DNA of 64,000 bases. It comes from Bacteroidales bacterium WCE2004 (lineage in GTDB: Bacteria; Bacteroidota; Bacteroidia; Bacteroidales; UBA932). Position numbers and translations under genes: made by a program. Below are positions 1 to 8,456 of this stretch, piece after piece. Location: assembly GCA_900167895.1 (NCBI GenBank), contig FUZR01000003.1, positions 1 to 64,000 on the forward strand. The letters are read 5' to 3'. Positions within the stretch are counted from its first letter, which is position 1. The number at the start of each line of letters is the position of its first letter. The notes beneath the pieces are model-generated. The model did not search any database, was not told where the DNA came from, and saw only the letters and a list, made by a program, of their open reading frames with translations.

Positions 1-49
1 TCGCTTCCGGAAGCCAAGGCATCCTCCGTTCGCTCTTGTTCTCTTTCTC
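1..49 (-). rRNA. 23S rRNA, 5' end only (cut by window edge)
   Basis: Read on the minus strand, positions 37 to 1 align base for base in spacing with the conserved 5' end of 23S rRNA. The run GGATGCCTTGGC and the following GAAGCGA match the E. coli GGATGCCCTGGC ... GAGGCGA block. The mature 5' end is estimated near 49 by analogy with E. coli, so it may be off by a few bases. The rest lies left of the window. No 16S gene and no spacer tRNA lies between this end and the rRNA-type promoter about 220 nt upstream. Confidence 0.85.
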
Positions 50-213
50 GTACTTATAAGTGAATCATTTGCGACATTTACGTCTCAAATATTACTCGTT
101 TTGCCTTATGAAATTGCAGTCCCTATTTCGCAACTCGAAAAAACTCGAATTTGTTACTCTTATACAGACTATAATCTCTTTTTAACTTCTTTACCTCGTT
201 ATCTCTCTCAGTA

Positions 214-228
214 TTGTCAATGATCTCT
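214..228 (-). promoter_or_regulatory. boxA-like antitermination site in rRNA leader
   Basis: Minus strand AGATCATTGACAATA resembles the boxA of rRNA leaders (E. coli TGCTCTTTAACAAT) and lies between the promoter and the 23S start, as expected of an antiterminated rRNA transcript. The call rests on resemblance and position. The remainder of 50-268 is AT-rich leader with no gene visible. Confidence 0.45.
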
Positions 229-268
229 CAAATCCCTTCATTGAAGTTTCCCTCATCGAAAGGGACGG

Positions 269-299
269 CAAAGGTACACACTTTTTTTAAACTTGCAAA
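269..299 (-). promoter_or_regulatory. rRNA-type promoter for the 23S gene
   Basis: On the minus strand a -33 TTTG (296-299) is followed after exactly 19 nt by the -7 element TACCTTTG (269-276), a full match to the Bacteroidetes housekeeping promoter. A-rich sequence just upstream (about 300-330) could act as an UP element. It fires towards the 23S 5' end and away from peptidase T. Confidence 0.8.
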
Positions 300-324
300 C
301 CTTTTCCGAAAAAAAATGAAAAAA

Positions 325-1545
<1,221 letters not shown>

Positions 1546-1551
1546 AGACGA

Positions 1552-1559
1552 CAAAGATA
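1552..1559 (-). promoter_or_regulatory. -7 promoter element of pepT
   Basis: TATCTTTG on the minus strand ends 6 nt before the ATG. No TTTG is found 19-21 nt upstream, where the terminator stem lies. Confidence 0.5.
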
Positions 1560-1564
1560 AGAAA

Positions 1565-1604
1565 AAAACGAGACAGGGCGGCAGAAAGTATCCGTCGCCC
1601 TGTC
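1565..1604 (-). terminator. Rho-independent terminator after the propeller lipoprotein gene
   Basis: Minus strand GACAGGGCG (1604-1596) pairs perfectly with CGCCCTGTC (1580-1572) and is followed within 3 nt by seven T residues. It lies 30 nt after the stop at 1634. Its T-tract runs into the pepT promoter element at 1552-1559. Confidence 0.75.
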
Positions 1605-1633
1605 CGTCACATCCGGCCGCTGCCGGGCATGTA

Positions 1634-3340
1634 CTAGAAAGGTTTGAAGGCGTACACCGTGCTATAAGGAGAATAGTTGCTGTTCGTGATGCCGCCGGCA
1701 GCCATCAGACGTCCGTCGCTCATCAGGGCGATGCCGCCCTGGTAGGCTCCGCCGAACGTTTCCAGTACGTCGGAATAATACATCGTGAGCTTCGCCTTGC
1801 CGCCGCTGAGCGCATCGGCATACTCGATCTTCAGGATGTAATAGACCGCATTCGCGTTATCGCCGTTGAAACCGAAAGCATAAGCGACGCTCTTGCTCCT
1901 GTCTGCCACCACGGGGCCGGCGAAGTAGATATCGCCGAACTCGCATCTGTCGGGGATTTCATAATCCGTCGGCAGCAGGGAGATGTCCTCTCCCTGAAGC
2001 AGTGCGACAGCACCGCCCCGGTTATTGTGGACATCCGCACGGCTCAGCATCAGCAGATACGTATACTCGCCGACGGCGCAGTCCGCAGCGCGCCAGTTGG
2101 CACCGACGCCTGCAGGCCGCCAGTCCCCGAACAACTCCGGCGTGAAAGGATCGCCCTGATAGCGGTCGACGATGATTTCGGACAGGTTGCTGCCATGGGT
2201 ATCGTATGAGCCGAAGATGATGGCGTTGTCCGCGGAAGTCTGGAACATATAGGGGAAATGGCGTCCCTGAGACACACCTTTCACGGAAGTGAAGGCGTCG
2301 GCCCCTTCGGTCCACATTTCAAGGCCGTCTCCGGCATACCAGTTGCCCGAAACCAGGACATTCTTCCCGACTGCCACGGCACGGGTCAGGGCTCGCTCGC
2401 TGAACATCGGCGCGAAAGAGGAGAAAGTCTTTCCGGCCGGGTCAAAGGCGTCCACTGACGCGGACTGGCCGACGCCGCCGCCAGAGGAACACCCGCCGCC
2501 GATCAGGAGCCGCCCGTCAGGGAGGGCGACCGAGAACGGCATATCATGGCGCGCCGTCATGCCGTCCAGCGCCGTCCAGGTGCCGTCCTTGTAGTATTCC
2601 GCGCTGCTGGTCGGAGAGAATCCCGTCGTATGGCCGCCTGCGGCGAGGATTTCGCCGTTCGCCATCGGGTACAGGACGAAGTCGGCCCGCGGAGTCAACA
2701 TGTCGGGCAGCCGCTCCGCCTCCATCTTCACGAACGCCAGCTCCTTCGGCTGCGGCGCGGCGACGGTCACCGCGCAGGTCGCGGTCTTGCCGCCGTCGGT
2801 CGTCGTGACGGTGATCGTCGCGCTGCCGGCGCCGACAGCCGTCACCTTGCCATCCGCGACGGTCGCGACACCCTCGTCGGAGCTGCTCCAGCTGACGGTC
2901 TTGACTTCAGCATCGGCCGGCGCGACGGTGGCCGTCAACGTGGCCTCGTCGCCGACGGTCATCTCGAGCGAGGTCTTGTCCAGGCTCACGGACGCGACCG
3001 GGACTGCCTGGCGGTTCACCGTAACGATACAGGACGCCGTCTGGAGGCCGTCCGGCGTCGACACGGTGATGGTCGCGGTGCCGGGCGCGACGGCCTTGAC
3101 CAGGCCGTCGTTCACCGTCGCCACGGACGCATCGGAGCTGCGCCAGACGACGCTGGGATCGGTGGCGTCGGCCGGCGTGACCGTCACCGTCAGGTGCGCC
3201 TCCTCGCCTTCAATCAGCGTCAGGGACGTCTGGGAGAGGGAGAGACCGGTCACGGGAATGTCTTTGAGACAACAGGAGGCAGTGCCCAGGACCAACAGGC
3301 CCAGCGCCGCCGCACGGATTGTTTTGAATAGTTTTTTCAT
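1634..3340 (-). CDS. Lipoprotein with two Ig-like (Big_2) domains and a kelch-like beta-propeller
   Basis: 568 residues. The signal peptide ends in a lipobox (GTASC, about residues 19-23), so the mature protein should be a lipoprotein, probably on the cell surface. Two tandem Big_2 domains (about 28-108 and 113-190) show the [13 protein letters not shown] / GTATITVST pattern. The rest (about 200-565) is a kelch-like propeller with repeated GG and WY motifs such as [18 protein letters not shown] and RLMAAGGI. The propeller is clearly paralogous to the sensor of the AraC-type regulator at 4771 (shared [27 protein letters not shown]). It is last in a three-gene operon and is followed by a terminator. 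The ligand is unknown. Confidence 0.85.
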   Translation of the reverse strand: MKKLFKTIRAAALGLLVLGTASCCLKDIPVTGLSLSQTSLTLIEGEEAHLTVTVTPADATDPSVVWRSSDASVATVNDGLVKAVAPGTATITVSTPDGLQTASCIVTVNRQAVPVASVSLDKTSLEMTVGDEATLTATVAPADAEVKTVSWSSSDEGVATVADGKVTAVGAGSATITVTTTDGGKTATCAVTVAAPQPKELAFVKMEAERLPDMLTPRADFVLYPMANGEILAAGGHTTGFSPTSSAEYYKDGTWTALDGMTARHDMPFSVALPDGRLLIGGGCSSGGGVGQSASVDAFDPAGKTFSSFAPMFSERALTRAVAVGKNVLVSGNWYAGDGLEMWTEGADAFTSVKGVSQGRHFPYMFQTSADNAIIFGSYDTHGSNLSEIIVDRYQGDPFTPELFGDWRPAGVGANWRAADCAVGEYTYLLMLSRADVHNNRGGAVALLQGEDISLLPTDYEIPDRCEFGDIYFAGPVVADRSKSVAYAFGFNGDNANAVYYILKIEYADALSGGKAKLTMYYSDVLETFGGAYQGGIALMSDGRLMAAGGITNSNYSPYSTVYAFKPF

Positions 3341-3355
3341 GGCCGAAAGAGTTAA

Positions 3356-4354
3356 TTAGATTGTCATCGTAAAACCATATATCTTGCCCTTTTCGAGGGT
3401 TCTCTTCTCGGTGACGGACTTGTTCTGCACGCAGCCGCCGCCGAACGTCTCGACACTTTCCCAGGAGGCGCCCCAACCTTCCTTGGAACGTCCGCCATAA
3501 TGGAAACGGAGCGTATATCCTTCCTCCAGGTCTCCGTCGGAGAAGATCGGTGCATAGAACACCTGCGTCTTCGGGCCGCCGCTGGTGTTTAAGTCACTGC
3601 TGTAGAAGTCGTTGAGCGTGAATTTTATGGTTCCGTAGGCGGTGGCGGCGAACGATCCGGTGTAAGTGTCCGTCGTCACGTCGAGCGCGCCGGCGGTCGC
3701 AATGACAGCCGGGGTGCCGGCGTTGTCCGCGGAAATCTTGACGGTACTGACCCGCTCGTAATAGTCGTCATACCACGCAGTCGTCGAGCAGGTCACCGTG
3801 AGCCGGAACACACAGATCTGGCGGACCAGGTCCACGGAAGCCGAACTCTCGGAGATCACGACATCGCCCACCATCACGTCGGCGTCCGCCAGGCTGGACG
3901 GGGTGTCCTTGACGATCTTCCCCACGGAACTCGTCAGGGAATTCAGCGCGATGGAGGCGTCCCCGACGGAGACGGTGCCGAACAGTTTGCTTCCCGCCGA
4001 GGTGGAAAGGGCCGGATAGAGGCAGATCACCCGGTCGCCCGGATTACCGGTCCAGGTACCGGTGAACTCCGCCTTGTCGCGTCCCTCCTCGCCGGTGGAA
4101 GTGAAATTATCGATGGCCGTGATGCCGGAGGCATCGAATGAAATGACCGAAATGGACTCCTCCTCTCTCCACGAAACATCCATGATTCCGGATTCCGCAT
4201 CATAGGCATAAGCGGTCTTGGACTGCACGCCCACGGTGGCGTCGATCGTCAGCGGGATCCCGGCCTTTCCGGCCGGAAGCTGCTCCTTGTTGCAAGCGTT
4301 GAAAGCAAACAGGACAAATACCATCGCGCAGATGGAAAGCATTCTTTTTCTCAT
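3356..4354 (-). CDS. Fimbrillin-like lipoprotein
   Basis: 332 residues with a signal peptide and lipobox (AFNAC, about residue 21). The mature part begins IPLTIDATV ... KTAY and has a WREEESISVIS segment, the pattern of the Bacteroidales fimbrillin/Mfa-like lipoproteins, which are processed and displayed on the surface. The C-terminus is rich in beta strands and ends LEKGKIYGFTMTI, also typical of the group. It sits 15 nt upstream of the propeller lipoprotein and 21 nt downstream of the small peptide gene. The function here (pilus subunit or surface adhesin) is inferred. Assignment to the fimbrillin superfamily is moderately sure; the subfamily is unknown. Confidence 0.65.
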   Translation of the reverse strand: MRKRMLSICAMVFVLFAFNACNKEQLPAGKAGIPLTIDATVGVQSKTAYAYDAESGIMDVSWREEESISVISFDASGITAIDNFTSTGEEGRDKAEFTGTWTGNPGDRVICLYPALSTSAGSKLFGTVSVGDASIALNSLTSSVGKIVKDTPSSLADADVMVGDVVISESSASVDLVRQICVFRLTVTCSTTAWYDDYYERVSTVKISADNAGTPAVIATAGALDVTTDTYTGSFAATAYGTIKFTLNDFYSSDLNTSGGPKTQVFYAPIFSDGDLEEGYTLRFHYGGRSKEGWGASWESVETFGGGCVQNKSVTEKRTLEKGKIYGFTMTI

Positions 4355-4375
4355 TGTTCAATCGACTTTAATGCG

Positions 4376-4522
4376 TTAAAAATTCCATTCCCAACCGGGC
4401 GCCATGTCCGGCGCATCGCCGGAAGCGGCAATGATGGACTCGGGGACCATTTCGGTCACTTCGACGGACGGCTTCTCATAAGCCAGCCGTGAAGATTTGT
4501 CTTCAAAAGGATTCTCTCTCAT
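4376..4522 (-). CDS. Small Bacteroidales leader peptide-like protein (48 aa)
   Basis: Starts MRENPFEDKSS and continues AYEKPSVEVTEMVPES, then ASGDAPDMAPGWEW. Bacteroidales genomes often carry such 40-60 residue peptides (YEKP.VEV... then a hydroxyl/small-residue stretch) as the first gene of surface lipoprotein operons; their function is unknown. A longer reading frame runs upstream to 4675, but its extension is arginine-rich and unlike the family, so the ATG at 4522 is chosen. It is first in the operon with the fimbrillin-like and propeller genes. Confidence 0.6.
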   Translation of the reverse strand: MRENPFEDKSSRLAYEKPSVEVTEMVPESIIAASGDAPDMAPGWEWNF

Positions 4523-4610
4523 TTGTTTATCGGTTATTGGTGAGTATCGCAACGGCTGAATCAAAGTTCGTCTTTCGACTGGGCACCACAAAACCAAATC
4601 ATAGAAACCG

Positions 4611-4730
4611 ACTCTCAAATCTGGGAAACGGGAATCACCCCGTCCGGAGGGCCATACAGTCCGTAGAATCCGCAAAAAAGAAATCTTTCAGGATTTGTAT
4701 TTTTGAGAGTTAATTGCGATTTTTGAGAGA
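4611..4730. promoter_or_regulatory. Divergent control region with repeated TTTGAGAG sites
   Basis: The 248 nt between the divergent genes carry TTTTGAGAG at 4701-4709 and again at 4721-4729, exactly 20 bp apart, and an inverted copy (CTCTCAAAT) at 4611-4619. A weaker TTTGAGAC lies just before the ATG at 4771. Two helical turns between direct repeats is typical of AraC-family operators. A possible plus-strand promoter is TTTG (4694-4697), 20 nt, GATTTTTG (4718-4725), overlapping the second repeat. Use as the operator of the adjacent regulator is inference. Confidence 0.45.
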
Positions 4731-4770
4731 CGTTTTGTTGATTTTAACAGTTCTAACCATTTGAGACGCC

Positions 4771-6462
4771 ATGAGATACACCTGGCCCCACCTGCTCCCC
4801 CTGCTGATTCTCGCATCCTGTACGACCGGGACGTCCCGTCCTTCGGCGCCTGAAAGCGGGCCCGAACTGAATGGCATTCCGGTCAAGAAGATGCTCGTTG
4901 AGCGCCTGCCGGACCTCAACACCCCGCGCTCCATGCACGCCATCTGCGAGGTCGGCGGCGAGCTCGTCGTCTTCGGCGGCACCACCACGGGATTCACCTC
5001 CACCCGGACCGCCGAATACTATGCGATGGGACAATGGCACCAGATCCCGATGCTCTACAACCATCCCTCGGGCTTCGCCACAGAGCTTGCCTCCGGCGAA
5101 ATCCTGCTGGGCGGCGGCTGCAACGAGGATTTCGGCATCGGCCAGAGCTGGGGCGTCGAGCGCTATCTCCCCGCGAAGCACCGTTTCGAGTCGCTCCCGA
5201 TCCTGGACCGCAAGCGCGCCTGCCCCACGGCCGCCGAGCTGCCGGACGGGTCCATCGTGGTCAGCGGCAACTGGTATGCTGACGACGACATCGGCCTCTT
5301 CCAGCCGGGCGGCCTCTTCGAGCAGCTCAAGGCTTCCGCCGTGCAGCGGTCATTCCCCTATATCTTCCCCACGGCCACTGACAATGCCATCATTTTCGGC
5401 GCGCAGGATCCCCGTGGCGCCCCCTGCGACCCCGTGGTCGACCGCCTCCGCGGCGACTCCTTCACGGTCCCGCTGTTCGACGAATACCGCCCCATGACGC
5501 TCCCGAGCGGGTTTTTCTCCCCCAGGCAATACTGCATCGGCGACCCGGACGCCGGGGACTATTCCTATCTGATCCCTGTCCTGCGCGACAGCACGGAAGT
5601 CCGCCTCGCGCTCCTGCGCGGAGAGGAATTCTCCCTGCTGGAGACCGACCGTCCGATTCCCACGCCGGCGGAACTTCAGCAAGGCGATTTCCAGACCGGC
5701 TTCGCCTTCTTCGTGGACCGCTCCGCCCGCCGCGCATGGCTGTATCAATCTGACCTGCCAGGCTGCTCGTTCGTCCGCATCGAATACGGACCGGCCCTGG
5801 AGGGCGGCAAGGCCAGCCTGACGGTCTACCGCACGGAGCCGCTGTATTCCGGCCTGCAGACGGCCTACCTGCTCTCCGACGGCCGTTTCTTCCTGGCCGG
5901 CGGCGGCCCGGCGGGCAAGGAGATGAATTTCCTGCCGGTCAAGGCCACCGCCCTGCTCACCCCCGAAGACCTGGCCGTCGCCCCGCTGCGCTCCGGCCGG
6001 CAGACGGGCCTGCTGGCCCTGCTGGTCCTCGCCGTCGCAGGCATCCTGGCCTGGGCTCTCTCGCGCCCCCGCAAGGCACCGCAAGAGCAGCCGAGCGCCA
6101 GCGAGCGCGCGGAGCAGGAGCTGATCGACAAGGTCGCCGCGCTGATGGAAAAGGAGCAGCTGTTCCGCCGGCAGAGCCTGAAGATTCTAGACGTGGCGCA
6201 GCGGCTGGGCACCAACGTCACCTACATCTCATCCTGCATCAACAATCTCCACGGCGGCACGTTCAACGATTTCGTGAACCGCTACCGCGTCCGCTACGTG
6301 CAGCAGTGGCTGCTGGAGCACCCGGACAAGAAAGTCACGGAAGCCGTCGAAGAATCCGGCTTCTCGAGCGAAGCCTCCTTCTTCCGCAACTTCAAGACCC
6401 TGACCGGGCAGGCCCCTTCGGAGTGGCTTGCCGCGCAGAAAGAGAACGGAACAGCCAGCTAG
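4771..6462 (+). CDS. Membrane-anchored propeller-sensor AraC-family regulator
   Basis: 563 residues. The N-terminus has a lipobox-like signal (LASC, Cys17). Residues about 38-405 form a kelch-like propeller paralogous to that of the lipoprotein at 1634-3340. One transmembrane helix (about 411-430, LLALLVLAVAGILAWAL) is followed by basic residues. Residues about 450-560 form an AraC-type DNA-binding domain with two helix-turn-helix units and the signature ESGFSSEASFFRNFK. The layout puts the sensor in the periplasm and the DNA-binding part in the cytoplasm, a one-protein signalling route. It is divergent from the operon it probably controls. The 3' end overlaps the convergent OPT gene by 4 nt. 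The ligand is unknown. Confidence 0.85.
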   Translation: MRYTWPHLLPLLILASCTTGTSRPSAPESGPELNGIPVKKMLVERLPDLNTPRSMHAICEVGGELVVFGGTTTGFTSTRTAEYYAMGQWHQIPMLYNHPSGFATELASGEILLGGGCNEDFGIGQSWGVERYLPAKHRFESLPILDRKRACPTAAELPDGSIVVSGNWYADDDIGLFQPGGLFEQLKASAVQRSFPYIFPTATDNAIIFGAQDPRGAPCDPVVDRLRGDSFTVPLFDEYRPMTLPSGFFSPRQYCIGDPDAGDYSYLIPVLRDSTEVRLALLRGEEFSLLETDRPIPTPAELQQGDFQTGFAFFVDRSARRAWLYQSDLPGCSFVRIEYGPALEGGKASLTVYRTEPLYSGLQTAYLLSDGRFFLAGGGPAGKEMNFLPVKATALLTPEDLAVAPLRSGRQTGLLALLVLAVAGILAWALSRPRKAPQEQPSASERAEQELIDKVAALMEKEQLFRRQSLKILDVAQRLGTNVTYISSCINNLHGGTFNDFVNRYRVRYVQQWLLEHPDKKVTEAVEESGFSSEASFFRNFKTLTGQAPSEWLAAQKENGTAS

Positions 6463-8456
6463 GACTGCTTCCGCATCGAAGAGACGATCATATAGACACA
6501 GATGCCGATCAGCGGCAGGATGGCGATGGCCTCCGCGCCGGAAGCGGCATGTCCTGCGGCGACCGTATTCCAGTCTGCCAGGAACCAGTCCACCTTCGCG
6601 AACTTGAGGATGGCCGAGACCACGCCCATCAGCGCACCGCCGGCGATGAAGCCGCTGGCGATGAGCGTGCCCTTCTCCTGACGCGCCGTGTTGACGGCGG
6701 CGTCCTTGCTGCGGGTGCTGACGAACCAGGAGATGGCACCGCCGAGCAGCAGCGGGAGGTTGAGGTCGATCGGGATGAACATGCCCAGGCAGAAAGCGAG
6801 GGCCGGTACCTTGAACACGGTCAGCAGGGCAGCGATCAGCGCGCCGATGCCGTAGAGGAGCCAGGGGGCGCTGCCGCCGCTCATCATCGGCTGGATGACG
6901 GCCGCCATCGCATTGGCCTGCGGGGCCACCAGGGCGCCGTCGCCCGTGAATCCATACGTCTTGTTGAGAATCAGCATCACGCCGCCCACGGTCGCAGCCG
7001 CCACGGCGATGCCGACGAATTTCCAGGCTTCCTGCTTCTTGGGCGTCGTGCCGATCCAGTAACCGATCTTGAAGTCGGTGATCAGGCCGCCGGCAGTGCT
7101 CAGCGCCGTGCAGACCACGCCGCCGATGACCATGGCGGCCACCATGCCGGCGTTGCCCTTGAGGCTCACGGCCGCGAGCACGAGCGCCGTGATGATCAGC
7201 GTCATGATGGTCATGCCGCTCACCGGGTTCGTGCCCACGATGGCAATGGCGTTGGCGGCCACCGTCGTGAAGAGGAACGCGATCACGGCCACGATGACCA
7301 GGCCGACAAGGGCCTGCCAGACCGTGTGGACCATGCCGCCGAAGGCGAAGAAGGCAAACACGGCGAGCAGGGCGATGGCGATGCCCCAGACGACCGTCTT
7401 CATCGGGAGGTCGGCCTGCGTGCGCTCGGCCTGTCCGACGGCGGCGCCGCCCTTGCGCTTGAATTCGCTGGTGGCGAGGCCCACCGCGCTCTTGATCACG
7501 CCGGCGCTCCGGATGATGCCGATGATGCCGGCCGTGGCGATGCCGCCGATGCCGATGTGGCGGGCGTATTCACGGAAAATCTGGTCCGGGGACATCTCGG
7601 CGATGGTCTGGGAGATGCCCGTGCCCATCAGGTCGATGACGTTGCCGCCCCAGATGAGGTTCATCAGCGGGATGATGACGAGCCAGACAAGGAAGGAGCC
7701 GCAGCAGATGATGAAGGAATACTTGAGGCCGACGATGTAGCCCAGGCCGAGCACGGCGGCGCCGGTGTTGAGTTTGAGCACCACCTTGGCCTTGTCGGAG
7801 ACCACCTGGCCCCAGTGCATCACCGTGGTGCTGAGCGTCTCGGCCCAGGCACCGAAGGTGGCGACCACGAAGTCATACAGACCGCCGATCAAGCCGGCGG
7901 CCAGCAGGGTGCGGGCGCTCTTGCCGCCGCCCTCGCCGCTCACGAGCACCTGCGTGGTGGCCGTCGCTTCGGGGAAAGGATATTTGCCGTGCATCTCCTG
8001 CACGAAGTATTTGCGGAACGGGATGAGGAACAGGATGCCGAGGAAACCGCCGAGCATCGAGCTCAGGAACATCTGCCAGAAGTTGACGTCCAGGCCGAGG
8101 ATGTAGATGGCCGGGAGGGTGAAGATGGCGCCTGCCACCACCACGCCGGAGCAGGCTCCGATGCTCTGGATGATGACGTTCTGTCCCAGGCCGCCCACTT
8201 TCTTCAGGGCGCCGGTGAGTCCCACGGCGATGATGGCGATCGGGATGGCGGCCTCGAAGACCTGGCCGACCTTCAGCCCGAGATAGGCCGCGGCGGCGGA
8301 AAAGAGGATGGTCATCAACAGGCCGACGGTCACGCTGTACGGCGTGACCTCCAGCGGCTTCTCATTCGCCTTCAGGAGGGGCTGGTAGCTCTCGCCCGGC
8401 TTCAGGGGCCGGTGCGCGTTCTCCGGAAGGGACAGGTTTTTGTTTTCTTGCTTCAT
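6459..8456 (-). CDS. OPT-family oligopeptide transporter
   Basis: 665 residues, about 15 hydrophobic segments, typical length for bacterial OPT proteins, which import small peptides (or metal chelates in some members) using the proton gradient. The N-terminal AAAYLGLKVGQVFEAAIP stretch and the EMHGKYPFPEATATTQVL motif are characteristic. Its start codon lies 95 nt inside the end of the OstA-like gene, in another frame, and no TAnnTTTG element precedes it, so it is probably co-transcribed. The substrate cannot be told from sequence. Confidence 0.9.
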   Translation of the reverse strand: MKQENKNLSLPENAHRPLKPGESYQPLLKANEKPLEVTPYSVTVGLLMTILFSAAAAYLGLKVGQVFEAAIPIAIIAVGLTGALKKVGGLGQNVIIQSIGACSGVVVAGAIFTLPAIYILGLDVNFWQMFLSSMLGGFLGILFLIPFRKYFVQEMHGKYPFPEATATTQVLVSGEGGGKSARTLLAAGLIGGLYDFVVATFGAWAETLSTTVMHWGQVVSDKAKVVLKLNTGAAVLGLGYIVGLKYSFIICCGSFLVWLVIIPLMNLIWGGNVIDLMGTGISQTIAEMSPDQIFREYARHIGIGGIATAGIIGIIRSAGVIKSAVGLATSEFKRKGGAAVGQAERTQADLPMKTVVWGIAIALLAVFAFFAFGGMVHTVWQALVGLVIVAVIAFLFTTVAANAIAIVGTNPVSGMTIMTLIITALVLAAVSLKGNAGMVAAMVIGGVVCTALSTAGGLITDFKIGYWIGTTPKKQEAWKFVGIAVAAATVGGVMLILNKTYGFTGDGALVAPQANAMAAVIQPMMSGGSAPWLLYGIGALIAALLTVFKVPALAFCLGMFIPIDLNLPLLLGGAISWFVSTRSKDAAVNTARQEKGTLIASGFIAGGALMGVVSAILKFAKVDWFLADWNTVAAGHAASGAEAIAILPLIGICVYMIVSSMRKQS

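Noticed and set aside
227..234. TTTGAGAG in the rRNA leader as a further regulator site
   Set aside because: A single 8-mer in an AT-rich leader with no second copy at 20 bp; probably chance, and a caution against over-reading the motif at 4701-4729.
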